DNA from: Nephrocerus scutellatus
Taxonomy: Eukaryota > Arthropoda > Insecta > Diptera > Pipunculidae
Length of the DNA: 64,000 nucleotides
Assembly: GCA_947095585.1 (NCBI GenBank)
Contig: OX352763.1
Coordinates: forward strand, 109,347,908-109,411,907
Direction: 5' to 3'
Shown here: in pieces, positions 44,290 through 56,242 of the stretch
Layout: each line of letters begins with the position of its first letter
How positions within the stretch are numbered: position 1 is the stretch's first letter
Notes under the pieces: generated by a model
The model's input: the letters and a program-made list of their open reading frames with translations, nothing else
The model's database searches: none
What the model was told of the DNA's origin: nothing
Program-made: the position numbers and the translations under genes

Positions 44290-45478
44290 CGGCTACAGAA
44301 ACGCCGTAGTACAATCAGGAGACCATGCTGTACATCAATATGGCTTCTGCAAAGCGCGCTCAACAATTGATGCCTATGATGAATTCTTTAAAAGGTTGGC
44401 GCAAAAAGCGATAGATGTGGAAAAGGTGGAAGGGAGGAACAAAAAACGATTGTACTATAGTCACCCTCGATATCAAGAATGCATTCAATTCAACCAAATG
44501 GAGTTGAACATTCAATAAACTACGTCGGAGAGAGGTCCCGTCGTACATTTTAAGGCTGGTGACAGATTAGTTTAGTAACAGAGTTCTGCTATGCAACACC
44601 GACACTGGCCTGAAGAAATATAAGGTTACAGGAGGAGTTCCCCAAGGGTCTATGCTAGGCCATTTATTGTGGAATATAATGTACGATAGTATATTTAGGC
44701 TCTAGATACCTGAAGAGGCAGAGATTGTCGGTTTTGCAGATGACATCGCAGTCGTTGTTGTGGCAAAACACAAGGAGGAGATAACCGCAATATCTAACGC
44801 ATCAACAAAGACAGGACTATCCGGAATTGGCTGACGTCAATCGGGTTACATTTGGCAGAACATAAAACTGAAGCTCTACTAATATCCAGTAGGAAAATAA
44901 GAGACACAATAAACTTTGAATATGGTAATTGTTCAATTATATCTAAGCCATCAATTAGATACCTGGGAATCTAATCATTCAAAAATCATATGAAGGCTGC
45001 CAGCAATAAAGCAGAGACTGTATGTTCAGCACTGTCCCAAATTATGCCGAACACTGGAGGGGCAAAGCAAACAAGAATAAAGCTATCTGTTAGTATTGTC
45101 GATCCCTTTATACGGAGCGCCAATAAGAGCTGACGCAATGGATAAGGTTAGCTACTGGCGAAAGATGTCATCTATCCAGCGACTGAGTGATCTAAGAGTG
45201 ATGTGTGGCTTCAGAACCATCTCGAGCGAGTATGCTCCCAATCGACTTAATAGCAAGGAACGCGAGGTGACTTATAGGCGCCGGGGGTATCTAACAAGAG
45301 CCGAGAACCGCAGAACAGCACGCGCAGAAGCCGTTAGAAACTGGCAAAGAAGATGGGTCCAGTCAAGTGAGGGTAGATGGACCCATAGATTCATATCATC
45401 TATAAAATTATGGCCCGGTAGAGGTCATGTAGAAGTAGACTTCTATCTAATTCAATTTTTAACTGGCAATGGGTGCTA
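44290..45478 (+). mobile_element. R1-clade LINE, RT to C-terminus
   Basis: RT parts: 'HQYGFCKARSTIDA' (fingers), 'VTGGVPQGSMLG' and catalytic 'IVGFADDIAVVVVAKHKEEI', then 'SNKAETVCSALSQIMPNTGG'. C-terminal region 45096-45479: 'KMSSIQRLSDLRVMCGFRTI', 'REVTYRRRGYLTRAENRRTA', 'WTHRFISSIKLWPGRGHVEV' and 'DFYLIQFLTGNGC', which is where the R1-type Cys/His tail begins. The tail itself is cut off at 45479 by family A sequence. Frameshifts are moderate, so it is less decayed than most pieces here. Confidence 0.85.
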
Positions 45479-46346
45479 GTCCCTTCAAAGTAAGGTTGGC
45501 GCGATAGACCTCGTGTTGATAGACCGCCGACACAACCCGAACCTGATGACGGTACGAACGTACTGAGGTGCCAACGTCGACTCGGACCACTATCTTGTTG
45601 GTGTAGTGCTCCGAGCGCGGATTGTATCATCAAGAAAGACAGCATCCGCGATTCAGATTCGGGTCAACTGCCCTTCGCAACGAAGAGACCAGAAACAACT
45701 ATGGTCAGGCAATAGGACTCACTATAAATGAAGGGAGAGTAAGTCCTGGGGCTGAGATGTCAGGCGTAGAAGAGAAATGGACACGCCTTAAGAATACTGT
45801 CAGAAGTACTGCTGACTCCATCTTAGAGATCGGAACGACTGGTTCGATGACGAATGTAAACTAGCGACTGAACGTAAGAATGTGGCGTACCGAGCAATTC
45901 AACAATCTCACAGAACGTGGACACGCGAAGATGAATATAAAGAGTTTAGAAGATATGAAAAAATAGTTAACCGGGGAAAGAAAGCAGCCTGGGAGAAGAA
46001 TCTCGTCCGTGAACTAGAACAGTACAGAGAGCGAGGATCGCACCAGGCGCGAAAGTTCTACCAAAGAGTCCGTGGTTTGACGCAATATACAGCGCGTTGC
46101 ACATACTGCATAGACAAATATGGTAATCTGATCGCCGATTTCAAAGGCATCTTAGAGCGACAGGAAGAGCACCTTCATGAGTTGCTTAACGGCCAGCTAA
46201 CTGAGGAATCGGAGGCTCCATCAATGACCGAAGACCACACTATGCTGCCACCACCAATCATAGACGAAGTTAGCAGAGGCATAAATCGGCTCAAAAATAA
46301 TAATGCCCCAGGATCTGATGGTATGCCAGCGGATACATTAGGATGA
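45479..46346 (+). mobile_element. Family A LINE, 5' leader fused to endonuclease end, through linker to RT start
   Basis: 45479-45512 matches the family's leader ('cccttcaaagtaaggttggc'). The text then jumps to the endonuclease C-terminus ('GANVDSDHYLVG' in frame, then 'RARIVSSRKTASAIQIRVN') and runs through 'YKEFRRYEKIVNRGKKAAWE', 'HQARKFYQRVRGLTQYTARC' and 'HLHELLNGQLTEESEAPSMT' to 'INRLKNNNAPGSDGMPADTL'. The 154-codon open frame 45882-46346 is the longest intact family A stretch. It ends where the RT would continue. Confidence 0.85.
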
Positions 46347-46599
46347 AATTTCTTCCTGGACTGTGGGAACTTCGAGATCTCTGTGTGCGTTGTTTGCAAG
46401 CCACGGTGCATCAGTTATATTTCTTAGAATTGTTGATTGTACGCGTTGTATTTGGTCTACGTTCAGAGAGGGCAGAAGTACCCAATACTTGAATACAATA
46501 CGACCTAATTGGTTTCAGGATTGACTTATCGAGTAATGTTCCAGGCTTAGCTGCGACGATTTTCCTTCACTTTTCCTTCATTAGATGCTGTTACGTTCT
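46347..46599. other. Unassigned stretch
   Basis: This lies between the family A fragment and the BEL/Pao remnant. Nothing is recognised. Confidence 0.35.
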
Positions 46600-47690
46600 G
46601 CTTTAATTTAGTTATCTCTGATTTAAAACTTGTGTTCTGAGAGATACGCATAAAACTTCCGCTGCGTTGTATTCTGCGTATGTTAACGGACCTTTCCTTT
46701 GCTTTCTGTCTTCGGTTCTAGGTGATCTACCAAATCGAAGCATATACGCCATTATTCTTTTTAGCTTAAGCCAAGATGAATACTTGGTTAATAATTGATT
46801 CACGATCTTGTTTTCTTCGGTCTCCATCAATACTTCTACTTCACTTTTACGGTTTTCAACATCTATGTCCTTAGCGGGCGATAGCAGTTTGTTGTTTGAC
46901 CAGTTTTCACTGTTCAATTTCAGCAAATTAGGGTCATGCCAACAATTTTCCAAAACCGCAGGTCGTACAGTGTCGACTCCTCTTGAGATATAATCTGCTG
47001 GATTTTGATTCGAACAGACATAACTCCATCTTTCCCTTTGAATTGTTTCTAGTATATTCCTGGATCTATTGGCGATAAACGTCTTCCATCTACCTGGCTT
47101 ATCCGACAACCAATGTAATACAAACATGGAATCGGTCCAGGCATAGATATCTTGGTTGTTTATATTGAAAAGCATTTTTTATTATTTCATTATCTAGTTG
47201 AATAACACGGTGCCACAGGGTTCAAGTTTAGGTTAACTAATGTTTTTTTTTAGGTGCCACCTTACTTTTTGCGCACAGTATTTGGCGTAGTACTTCTACT
47301 TCGCCAATATCATTGTTGGTTGGGATGTAAGATACACAGCCGTATGGGAATTCGGACGCATCACAAAATCCATTTGAGCTGCTTCACTGTTGGCTTTGAT
47401 GACGGTAGTAAACTTCTAGGTATTTGTATATTTTCTAGATAAATTAAACTTTAATAGTTTTTGGTCCAGGACCGTACAATATTATGGGGTACTTCCTCAT
47501 CCCAATCAATTTTGATTAGCCACAAACGTTGAAGAAGTATTTTGATATAAGCGATAACCGGAGTAAACCAACCCAATGGGTCGATAAATTTGAGCTTTCA
47601 GAAAGCATTTTCCAGTTGTACCAGCAAATATCTTTGTCTTGGCTATTGATTTTAAATATGAATATATCATCTTGGGCATGTCACATTGTT
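46600..47690 (-). mobile_element. BEL/Pao LTR retrotransposon pol: connection and RNase H
   Basis: Minus-strand frames: 'DPLGWFTPVIAYIKILLQRL' and 'WLIKIDWDEEVPHNIVRSWT' (end of RT, 47600-47470), 'GFCDASEFPYGCVSYIP' (RNase H start, with its catalytic D), then a 187-codon open frame (47175-46612) with 'YAWTDSMFVLHWLSDKPGRW' and 'KTFIANRSRNILE'. It continues with 'NPADYISRGV' and the region leading to integrase ('LKLKRIMAYMLRFGR', 'PLTYAEYNAAE'). No LTRs or integrase core are visible. The upstream RT half continues at 47890-48425. Confidence 0.9.
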
Positions 47691-47889
47691 CCCAGCAATG
47701 GGAGGTCGCCCTGCCCCTATACATCAAAGCGAGGAAAACCTCCCCAGACAAACCAGATCAACCCTAGCACAACTGAGATTAGGATGGAGCTCTTTTCTGA
47801 ATAGCTACATACACCGCTTACGTGACAGCATCATCGATCAATGCCCGGACTGTGGTGCATCACCACATAACAAAGCTCAGTATTACAGT
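47690..47889 (+). mobile_element. Jockey-type LINE C-terminal fragment inside the BEL/Pao element
   Basis: Plus-strand frame: 'QSEENLPRQTRSTLAQLRLG', 'WSSFLNSYIHRLRDSI' and 'CPDCGASPH'. This is the C-terminal Cys/His region typical of Jockey-like ORF2. It lies exactly between the two halves of the minus-strand BEL/Pao pol. Confidence 0.75.
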
Positions 47890-48425
47890 ATTAATTATTT
47901 GATCCTTTTCTATGAGTTTAGGGAAGTCGTCCGCTTTATCTTTCGCCAATATGTTTGTAAGAATATTTGGGGATTTGATTTCCATTTACAAACACTAAAT
48001 CCAGCACTGCTCAGTATTTCTGTTATCTGGGTCTTCAAGGTTATAGCATCTTCAACAGTGTCACTCTGTGTTCTAAGAACCCTGGTTGCTTCTGGATATT
48101 TCTCGTCATAGATTGCAGCCAATTCCTCCAGTATTTCTGTTATCTGGGTCTTCAAGATGATAGCGTCTTCAACGATGTCACTCTGTCTTCTAAGAACTCT
48201 GGTTGCTTCTGGATATTTCTTGTCATAGATTGCAGCCAATTCCTCTAACGTTCGTATAGCCAGGGATGGTGCATATGCCATTCTATATGTTACTGTAAGC
48301 CATTTGTATGCACTTAATTCTTCCTGGGGATATCTTCTTCATAATATACATTGGTAGTTCCCATCAGGAGGATGTACCAGTATCTGTTGATACATTTTTT
48401 TAGATGTCTGCATTTTTCGCTTTTG
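47890..48425 (-). mobile_element. BEL/Pao pol: RT palm with a tandem duplication
   Basis: Minus-strand reading from 48425: 'KKMYQQILVHPPDGNYQCIL', 'YPQEELSAYKWLTVTYRMAY' and 'APSLAIRTLEELAAIYD'. A block of 44 codons (from 'EELAAIYD' to 'LKTQITEIL') then occurs twice in tandem (about 48250-48120 and 48120-47990), followed by 'SSAGFSVCKWKSN'. In each block the position of the family's catalytic V-D-D reads V-E-D, so the polymerase is dead. An in-frame stop lies near 48345. Confidence 0.88.
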
Positions 48426-49389
48426 CTTTAAACCTTTACATAAATTATGCAAAAAGAAGCTTTAATAGAGAGAATAACGGGCAGACGTGACGACAGGTAT
48501 TTGTTGTGCAATAGAAAATTTTCAGAAATGTTCCAGTAACGCTTTCTTGTATCGATGTATAGACGTATTTAGCGATACGTATTTGAACGTGTAGGGAAAT
48601 AAACATCTGCGATTCCCCAAAGGAATCGTTATCGTGTTGAAAACACATCCACACAAAACTATTTTACAGCGCCACTCTGTTTTCAAATTCCCTCGAAAAT
48701 ACTCGTACAGAAAAAATTTACTGAATGAATGTGTCATTTGCTCAAAATCCTATTACATTTAGAGGATGCAAAAAGAGGAGCACATCGCATTTTGTGATGT
48801 GTATGGATCACGTTCGACTACACCACATGACTAACGCTTTCCTTCTCTTTATCCCATCATTCATCGTCATCATGTGAATAATATTGGAAAATTGAATATC
48901 GATTGGCACATTTCAGGGAGGAAACTATTTCCAGTCTATACAACATGTATCCGTTGCGTCTATGTGAGTGGGGTTATATGGAAACATTGTTTATTGCCTT
49001 CTGTACCAACGATGTGCTCGTAAGTCCGATGAAATGGTAGGCTGCCGTTATAGAGCTTTTAACGAGTTTCCAGGAGTACCTGTAGCATATAGAATTATAT
49101 GCAACTCATTCAGGATACATTCTGACATTGCAGAACTTTACGCCTTTCTTTTTAGAAAAAATAAAATACCGATTATGCAGTTAATCAATATACTAATTGC
49201 CCATATTTCACTACTTCACTCACACATAAACAAGAAATACATCCCTACAATTATGCAATGCTTTTTCGTGAATGTTAATGTTTCTGGTGAAATATTTTCG
49301 TTGTAACAAAAATGACTAATTTGGAAAGTACAAACTAAGGGGATGTTGTTGCTAATACTTAATGATACCTTATTTATCTTCCAACTCTC
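48426..49389. other. Gene-free stretch
   Basis: Frames on both strands match nothing recognised, including a 112-codon plus frame at 48968-49306 with a hydrophobic end. Confidence 0.4.
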
Positions 49390-50100
49390 GACGAAACAGT
49401 AAGCATCATGGAAAACCTTCTAAATCCAAAACCAGCTGGAGTGGGCCAAATCGACAACATATTGTTTAAAAAGTTGACTCGGTCATGGATATTATAAATA
49501 CATTTGATCATATCCCCTCGTATTTTACACTGCTATTTTTCTAAAGTATAGAAAGGCTCACATATTATGGCTGTTTTAAAAACAGGAAAAAATCGTCAGA
49601 TGTAAAAACTATCGACCAATATCCTCATTGAGTAAAATTAATAAAAGGACTATATTGAAACAACTACAACAGCAAATAAGTGACAACACTATAAAACCTT
49701 TGGAATAATAGGGATCAAAGACAAGTGTACTATACATCGAATAAAAACATTCATTAAGTCTATTAGAGCCAATAATTTGGTACGATACTATGTGATATTG
49801 AGAAAGCTTTTGATTCCATCTGGCACTCAGGCTTAGTTTCGAAGATGATCGGTTGCAATTCTTCAAGATATTTAATTAGAATTTGGATTAAGATCGGTCA
49901 TTTGTTGTAACTGTAGAAGACAAAAAATTAAGTTTTCACCTCATTCCATTTGGCGTTCCTAAAGAGGCAGTACTGAGTCCAGTTCTTTACAGAAACTTTT
50001 ATATCTGTTATGCCCTTGCTGCAAAATTGTAACAGAGCCCTCTTTGCCGATGACACAGCATTCTACACCTCCTCAAGATTTAGGGCACCAGTAGCAACGT
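49390..50100 (+). mobile_element. Jockey-clade LINE, RT domain
   Basis: 'VKNYRPISSLSKINK' (fingers), 'DIEKAFDSIWHSGLVSKMIG' (palm, first D), 'DRSFVVTVEDKKLSFHLIPF' and 'GVPKEAVLSPVLYRNF', and catalytic 'LFADDTAFYTSSRFRAP'. The pieces come from two or three frames. It is interrupted at 50100 by the fold-back-like repeat. Confidence 0.82.
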
Positions 50101-51060
50101 CATTACGTCATCGAGCTAATTTTTAAAAAATTTATATGGGCACTCCTCGGACCTCAGGGCCTCACTCCAAAAACTTGACAAAATATTTTGTCCATCGGAG
50201 ATACACACGTATATAAAATTTAAAAAAAATCGGGTAAAGTTTTTTAAAAAATTTGTTGGGGCCCCATGACCCTCAAAACCCTGTCTCCAAAGTTTTGCAA
50301 AAAGTGTTGCCCATCGGAGATACACACGTATATAAAATTAAAAAAATTCGGGTTAATTTTTTTAAAAAAAATTTTGGGGCCCAATGTTCCTGGGGCCCGG
50401 GGTCTCCAAATTTTTTACAAAAAGTGTTTTTCATCGGAGATACATACGTATATAAAATTTAAAGAAAATCGGGTTAATTTTTTTTTTAATTTTGGAATCC
50501 CACGAACCCGGGCCCGGGGTCTTCAAATTTTTTACAAAAAGTGTTTTCTATCGAAGATACACATGTGTATTAAATTTGAAGAAAATCGGGATAATTTTTT
50601 AAAAAAAAATTAAGGGGCCCCACGAACCCGGGCCTGGGGTCTTCAAATTTTTTTTACAAAAAGTGTTGTCTATCGGAGATACACATGTGTATTAAATTTG
50701 AAGAAAGTCGGGATTATTTTTTTTAAAAAAAGTTATGGGGCCCCACGAACCCGGGCCCGGGGTCTCCAAAATGTTTACAAAAAGTATTGTATATCAGAGA
50801 TACACAAGTGTATAAAATTTGAAGAAAATCGAGTAAAATTTTGTAAAATATTTGTAGGGAAGCCCACCGACCCTGTGGTCCGAGGGTCCTCAAATTTTAA
50901 TAGAGAGTGTTGTCATCGGAGATATGCCTGTGTGCAAAATGTCAATAAAATAGGACTTTGGGAAGTGGGTCAAAAATTGATCGCAAGATTCCATGACACA
51001 CAAATCCACAAACCCACAAACACACGGGCAAGTGAAGTTAATATAGAGAATTTAAAAAAT
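50100..51060 (-). repeat. Fold-back-like dispersed repeat, copy 3 (one long arm, reverse orientation)
   Basis: About eight units of ~120 bp. The marker 'aaaaagtgtt' falls near 50301, 50421, 50538, 50659 and 50781 (as 'agtatt'). Each unit joins an A/T part ('gatacacacgtatataaaat' type) to a core such as 'cacgaacccgggcccggggt'. The arm ends with 'gggtcaaaaattgatcgcaa', then 'cacgggcaagtgaagttaat' and 'atagagaatttaaaaaa', the reverse complement of the leader at 20785. Open frames here are repeats of one another. Confidence 0.85.
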
Positions 51061-52050
51061 TGACTTTCATTCAGCATATACAGGGTGTACCAGAATTCGT
51101 GGCGCAAACGAAGCAAGGTGATAGCGGAGGTCATTTCCAATAAAAATAGCCAAATGAAGTTTTTTTCGAATTGTTGATGGTTAAAAAGTTATTCCATTTT
51201 TAGTATTTTTGGGTAAAATCGCATACGCGGCCACTAAAAAATTAATTTAAAAAAAACCAACAGATCTTTTGTTTATGTTTATTTTTTAATATGATCTGGA
51301 AGAGTGTGCCCTTCCAATAAAGTCATTTTTATAAAATTTATTATCTTCTGTCAAATTAAAACAATAGTTTTGTGATGTCTTTTTGTTTCCCAAAATTTTC
51401 TGATTGATTTTTAAGTAGCTCTGGTGGAAAAATAATGTACTACAGAAAGTTGACCAACTATCAGAAAAACTTGCGATATTAATGCAGATTCTTAAATGGT
51501 ATAACGCATAGGAATATTCAAAACAGAATGGTTTTTATCAATTGTTTTGTGGTGTACGTAGAGTTTTAAAACAGAGTTACGTACTTTTGACCTTACATCA
51601 CATTACACACTGTAACCCTTGAACAAGCTACAATATCACTGTTGGTCTATTTTGATAGAAAACTAAATCTTTAAGGTAAAAAAAATTTAATTTTTTTTTA
51701 AATTCTTAAAACCATTGCCAATATAAAGGTCGTCAAAGTAAAAAAAAGAAAGGTTTTTTTAAAATTTTATTTTCAAACGCGATTATTTCGAAAAATGATC
51801 TTGTATAATTTTTTTTTTGACAAATGCAGTATTAAAGCCCATTGAATTTTCTACAACTTCACCTCATAATATTTCTGCAATAGGTCAACAGGAACAGGAT
51901 TAAAATTGAAAGTATGTGAAATGATTGAAAACGTACTTTTGATCTTACATGCTTTACACCCTATAGAACTTGAACACTTCCAGCTACAAGGTTACCGTTA
52001 ATCTTTTTTGAAAGAGAATTACATTTTTAAGATTAAACGACTCCATTTTC
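51061..52050. repeat. Unassigned sequence with a 352-bp offset direct repeat
   Basis: It starts with 'acagggtgtaccagaattcg' (51080), which resembles a DNA-transposon terminus, but no mate was found. 'gtacttttga-cttacat' at 51581 returns at 51933, and 'gaacaagctacaa-atcactgtt' at 51622 has a related copy near 51970. Long A/T runs separate the blocks. Confidence 0.45.
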
Positions 52051-52089
52051 ATGTGTCCATTTTAACCACCAATTTCATGTGTCCACTCA

Positions 52090-52330
52090 CAAAATTAGGT
52101 CCTTCTAGGCAAGTCCGTTTGAAGCAGATTATGCACTGGATTGGAGTGGTGAGAGTGCATCCATTCAACGTTGATTTTGTTGCACCGTTACTGCAGGAAC
52201 ACTAAGACGGCAAGCAACTCTTCGTATACGTACTAGTAGTAACTCAACCTGCACTATCTCGCTCTTGTTGACCGAATCCACAAACATTGTGCCATGGATT
52301 TGTAGGAAATTTAACACACCTTAATATAAC
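52090..52330 (+). mobile_element. Possible LTR-retrotransposon integrase trace
   Basis: 'HPFNVDFVAPLLQEH' followed after a stop by 'DGKQLFVYVLVVTQPALS' resembles the start of an integrase core (first catalytic D in a 'DFVGPL' setting followed by a 'VVVD-FT' strand). No further motif can be followed. Confidence 0.35.
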
Positions 52331-54589
52331 ACATGTCAAAAAAAATGTATCCGAGAGAATTTCTCGAAACAATCGCGTTTTTAAATACAATTTCTATTTT
52401 TAATTTAAATTTTGACTTTGACGATCTTCATATCGGTATGGCTATATAAGCTAAATAGCACAAAAAAAAAATAAAAACAAAAAGGTCAGACTGATAACCA
52501 GAGAGTGGGAGAATTCCCGTGTCCTAAACAGGCAAAATCATACCAACAATAGCCATAGCGAAATTACAAATCCTTTTTGTTTTTCTTTTTGCGTATCTAC
52601 ATAATTCCCACCCGGTTTTCAAAAAACAAGAGCGATTCGAGGTTAAAAACCTCAGCAAACGTGTGAAAGTACAACAACTTCACCACTCCAAGCTAGTGCA
52701 GGTATACCTACTTCCGTGCCGTACACTTTTTTTTTTTTAAACAAATACATTTTCCTTGGTCAATCGAGCAAACCGCTCAGCCCGTCGACATAACGAACTT
52801 TCCGTTCCTCCAAGGTTCCATAGGAAGTAGGTTAAAACGTGAAACGAACAGCGCGAATTGTACCGCTCTCGTTTGAATGTCATCACCACGCTTCCCTTTC
52901 CGAGAGTCGAATGAGCTGCGCGAATTGCACCGCTCTCATTCGTTCCTCTTAACGCGCTTAGACTAAACTCCTGGCGTCACCGACACTACGTCACCACCCG
53001 TCACAACTCCTACCTAGTAAGTAGTTCCTAAACATGGTACCATAGTTATACGGTCATTGTTAATTAGTTATATGCAGACGTTGTCAAAATACACTGACCA
53101 GAAAGAAAATTTAAGGAAATAAAGAATCTTACAATAAACTACACCAAAATCCTCTATTAACTTGTAACTTTTCACCGATGTCACGAACTATGGATATCCG
53201 GCGAGCTTAACCCAAACAACAAACGTTACAATGTTACCCCGAGACATCGTTTAGGTTTTAAGGGATATACGAAGTAAATACACACTGCACAGGTAGTGGC
53301 TAAAAATGCTCTGTAAGTGGTTTTGGTTCATATGCAATGCCAATGAATTGCTTTTTAAGTGCTGGTTCATAACGAGCAAGTGAGTAATTAGAATAGCAGT
53401 GTCAGTTTTGTATCATTAGGATGGAGTTATCTATAGATTTTGGATTGCATTATTGAAATGTCAAAGCCATAAATTAAATCGCTATGCCGATGGTAATGAG
53501 ACTGAGGCGATAACAGAGTGAGACTTGCTCAGGGTTTATGTTGATCACAACACCCATCCCAGAGACCACCGCCCCACTGACCACCCGCTCATTGACCCAA
53601 CATCAACTTAGTTGTAATATAATGTAGGCTCTTTGTAAATCTCTACTCTAGTAAACATATTAAAGTTACTCTAAAAAAGAATTATATTTTGTAGGTATTT
53701 TTGGAAACAATTTCACTAAGTAACCCACTTTTGGATCACATTATAAACCGACAATAATTGGATTAAAGATTAAAATGGCATAGAGAGGTAAAGTCAAAGA
53801 AATTCCACATTATTCTCTTCAAGACTAGTCTTAAGCGAAGGAACCAGAGAGGCAACATCAGAACTAAACTACAAAAATTGAAAAAGTTGTGGGTACTACA
53901 AACATACGAGTACAACACAATATGCGAAACAATTGAGTTTCTTTAAAAAATCCATCCATTTATAAAGAATGCAGCACAAAATTGTCACAGGAGAGACATT
54001 TATAACTCACTGAGTGGTCGTCTTGAGAAAATATTAAATTTCTTTCGTTTCATTTCAATTTCGTTTTCGATTTGCGAATATGATCTCTAAATGCATCTCA
54101 GACACATACACACACACTGTCATTACCAATCATAGGGGAATTTCGGCAAAATTGCTACCCATTGTCCTCGATAAATGATCAGATATTGTGTGAAATGTGT
54201 TCAAGTCTATCGTGGACGCTTTTGTTAGTTGTCTTAAGTTTCCATTTTAAAAGGACAATTGAGAATGTAGGTGAAACTGGATCTGCGTTAGCAGAAAGAT
54301 AAACAATAACTATATAAACCAATACAGAACCTTTTAAGCAATGATTTTTGTTATGACTCGAAAATAGAAGCTCAAGCATATGCTTGGGGCTAAGTCGTCG
54401 CACCCAAATGATAAATACAGAGGCACTAGGAAAGATGTAGAAAGGAAATGCAATAAATTGATTTTCAATTGCTCATGAGGGAGTGAGCTACATTTTCTTT
54501 GTTTTTCAATTTTATATAAAAGTCTTGTGTTTTGTTGTATTAAGAACAAGAAATTGGTGGTCAGCCATCAGCAGAATAGGGGGAATAAC
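52331..54589. other. Gene-free stretch with short repeats
   Basis: 'gcgcgaattgtaccgctctc' and 'gcgcgaattgcaccgctctc' (52850 and 52918) form a 68-bp offset pair. 53545-53605 contains a short reverse complement of the G-rich minisatellite at 6765-6950. No genes recognised. Confidence 0.45.
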
Positions 54590-56045
54590 ACAAAATGCAT
54601 TGGAATTGCAAGTGGCCATAGCTATCTCTGTCTGGTGGAAGTGCGATCAAAACTCCACGTGGTGGCCGCCGGTAATTTTTCTCCAATACAGGAAAAGCTG
54701 AATGATCGGGCTAGTCCCTTCAAAGTAAGGTTAGCCCAAGGTCGATAACCTCGCCCATAAAAAAAGTTTATTACGGAACTCAAAATAAGCCTCGGATACA
54801 CTGATGAACGACTACGACCACGGAAATTAAAACGGCTAAACGATTTATAGAATTTTTGAGTTAGAGCTCGAGCAGCACAGCAGCCAGCCGATACCCTGTC
54901 CAAATATAAAGCTGACATAACAGCAATCGACGGATTGCATCATCACGAAAGACTGCATCCGCGAATCAGATTTGACTCAACACGGCTGCTGACCAGAAAC
55001 AACTACGGTCAAGCGATAGAACTCGCCCTAAATTCAGGGAGAGAGAGTACGAACGAATGTTGCATACCGAGCAATGCCACAATCTCATATAACGCTGGCA
55101 CGCGAAGATAAATATAAAGAGCTCAAAAGATAGGAAAAAAAAGTTCACCGGCGAAAGAAAGCAGCCTGGGAGAAGAATCTCGTCCGTGAACTAGAACAGT
55201 ACAGAGAGCAAGGACCGCACCAGGCGCGGAAGTTCTACCACAGAGTTCGCGGTATGACGCAAAATATACCGCGTTGCGCATACTGCAAAAACAAAGAGGG
55301 TTATCTGATCGCCGATCTCAAAGGCATCTTAGAGCGATGGAAAGAGCACTTTCATGAGTTGCTAAATGGCCAGCTAACTGAGGAATTGGAGGCTCCACCA
55401 ATGACCGAAGACAACACTATGCTGCCACCAGCAAGCATAGACGAAATTAGCAAAGCCATTAATCGGCTCAAAAATAATAAGACCCCGGGCTCAGATTACT
55501 TTAAAAGGCCCTGATTAAAATAAAAGGCCCCACATTACACCAAGCAATTCATGAAATAATAGTGCAAGTATGGGAGGAAGAAACTATGCCAGTAGACTGG
55601 CGAAGAGGCATCCTGTGCCCCATACAAAAGAAGGGACTAAGGGAGATATCAAAAAATGCAGCAATTATCGTGGTATAACGTTGTTGAGTACCGCGTATAA
55701 GATTTTCTCCTATATCCTTCAAGGCAGGATAGCCCAATACGCTAAAGTAATCATTGGTCCATACCCAGTGTGATCAGATTTACACCCTTAGGGAGGTGAT
55801 GGAAAAATGTCTAGAGTTTCGAAACTCACTACACCATCTTTATATGGACTTTAAAGCCGCCTATGATAGCCTAGCCAGATAAGAAATTGATAAAAATACA
55901 AAAGAATTCGGCATCCTAAAGAAACTGACACGACTATGTAGGTTCACCATGACCAATGTTATAAGAAAGTAAAAATATCCGTATTATTATCAAGCCCATT
56001 CAACATCTATAACGGGCTCCGACAAGGGAATGGACTGGCCTGCCT
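54590..56045 (+). mobile_element. Family A LINE, 5' leader to RT, with internal deletion
   Basis: 54600-54760 is the leader also seen at 25800-25935 ('ccacgtggtggccgccggta', 'gatcgggctagtcccttcaa'). The endonuclease start follows ('ADTLSKYKADITAI', 54890-54930). The text then jumps directly to 'RIASSRKTASANQIRF'-type text at 54935, skipping the endonuclease core. It continues through the linker ('RARKFYHRVRGMTQNIPRC'-type, 'HFHELLNGQLTEELEAPPMT') to RT ('INRLKNNKTPGS', 'YRGITLLSTAYKIFSYILQG', 'LYMDFKAAYDSLAR', 'SSPFNIYNGLRQGNGLAC'), where it ends before YADD. Confidence 0.87.
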
Positions 56046-56242
56046 CTGTGCAGATAATTTTGCACAATTTGATCGTAATAATTGTGCCACATTTATTTTC
56101 ATGGTTTGAACCATTACTGTATGAAATGTTAACTCGTGTTTTATGTATTGTTATAAGATAATTTAAAAGATTAATAATGTACAACAACAACAGTGGTATA
56201 TTAAATTTTTGAAAAGTTGTACAACTTTATTGAAGTGATATG

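Noticed and set aside
47910..48281. Internal repeat protein with two 44-residue repeats
   Set aside because: The surrounding residues identify it as BEL/Pao reverse transcriptase with a tandem duplication, not a repeat-protein gene.
50253..50613. Series of similar open frames suggesting a repeat protein
   Set aside because: They are translations of the ~120-bp tandem units of the fold-back-like repeat and occur on both strands.
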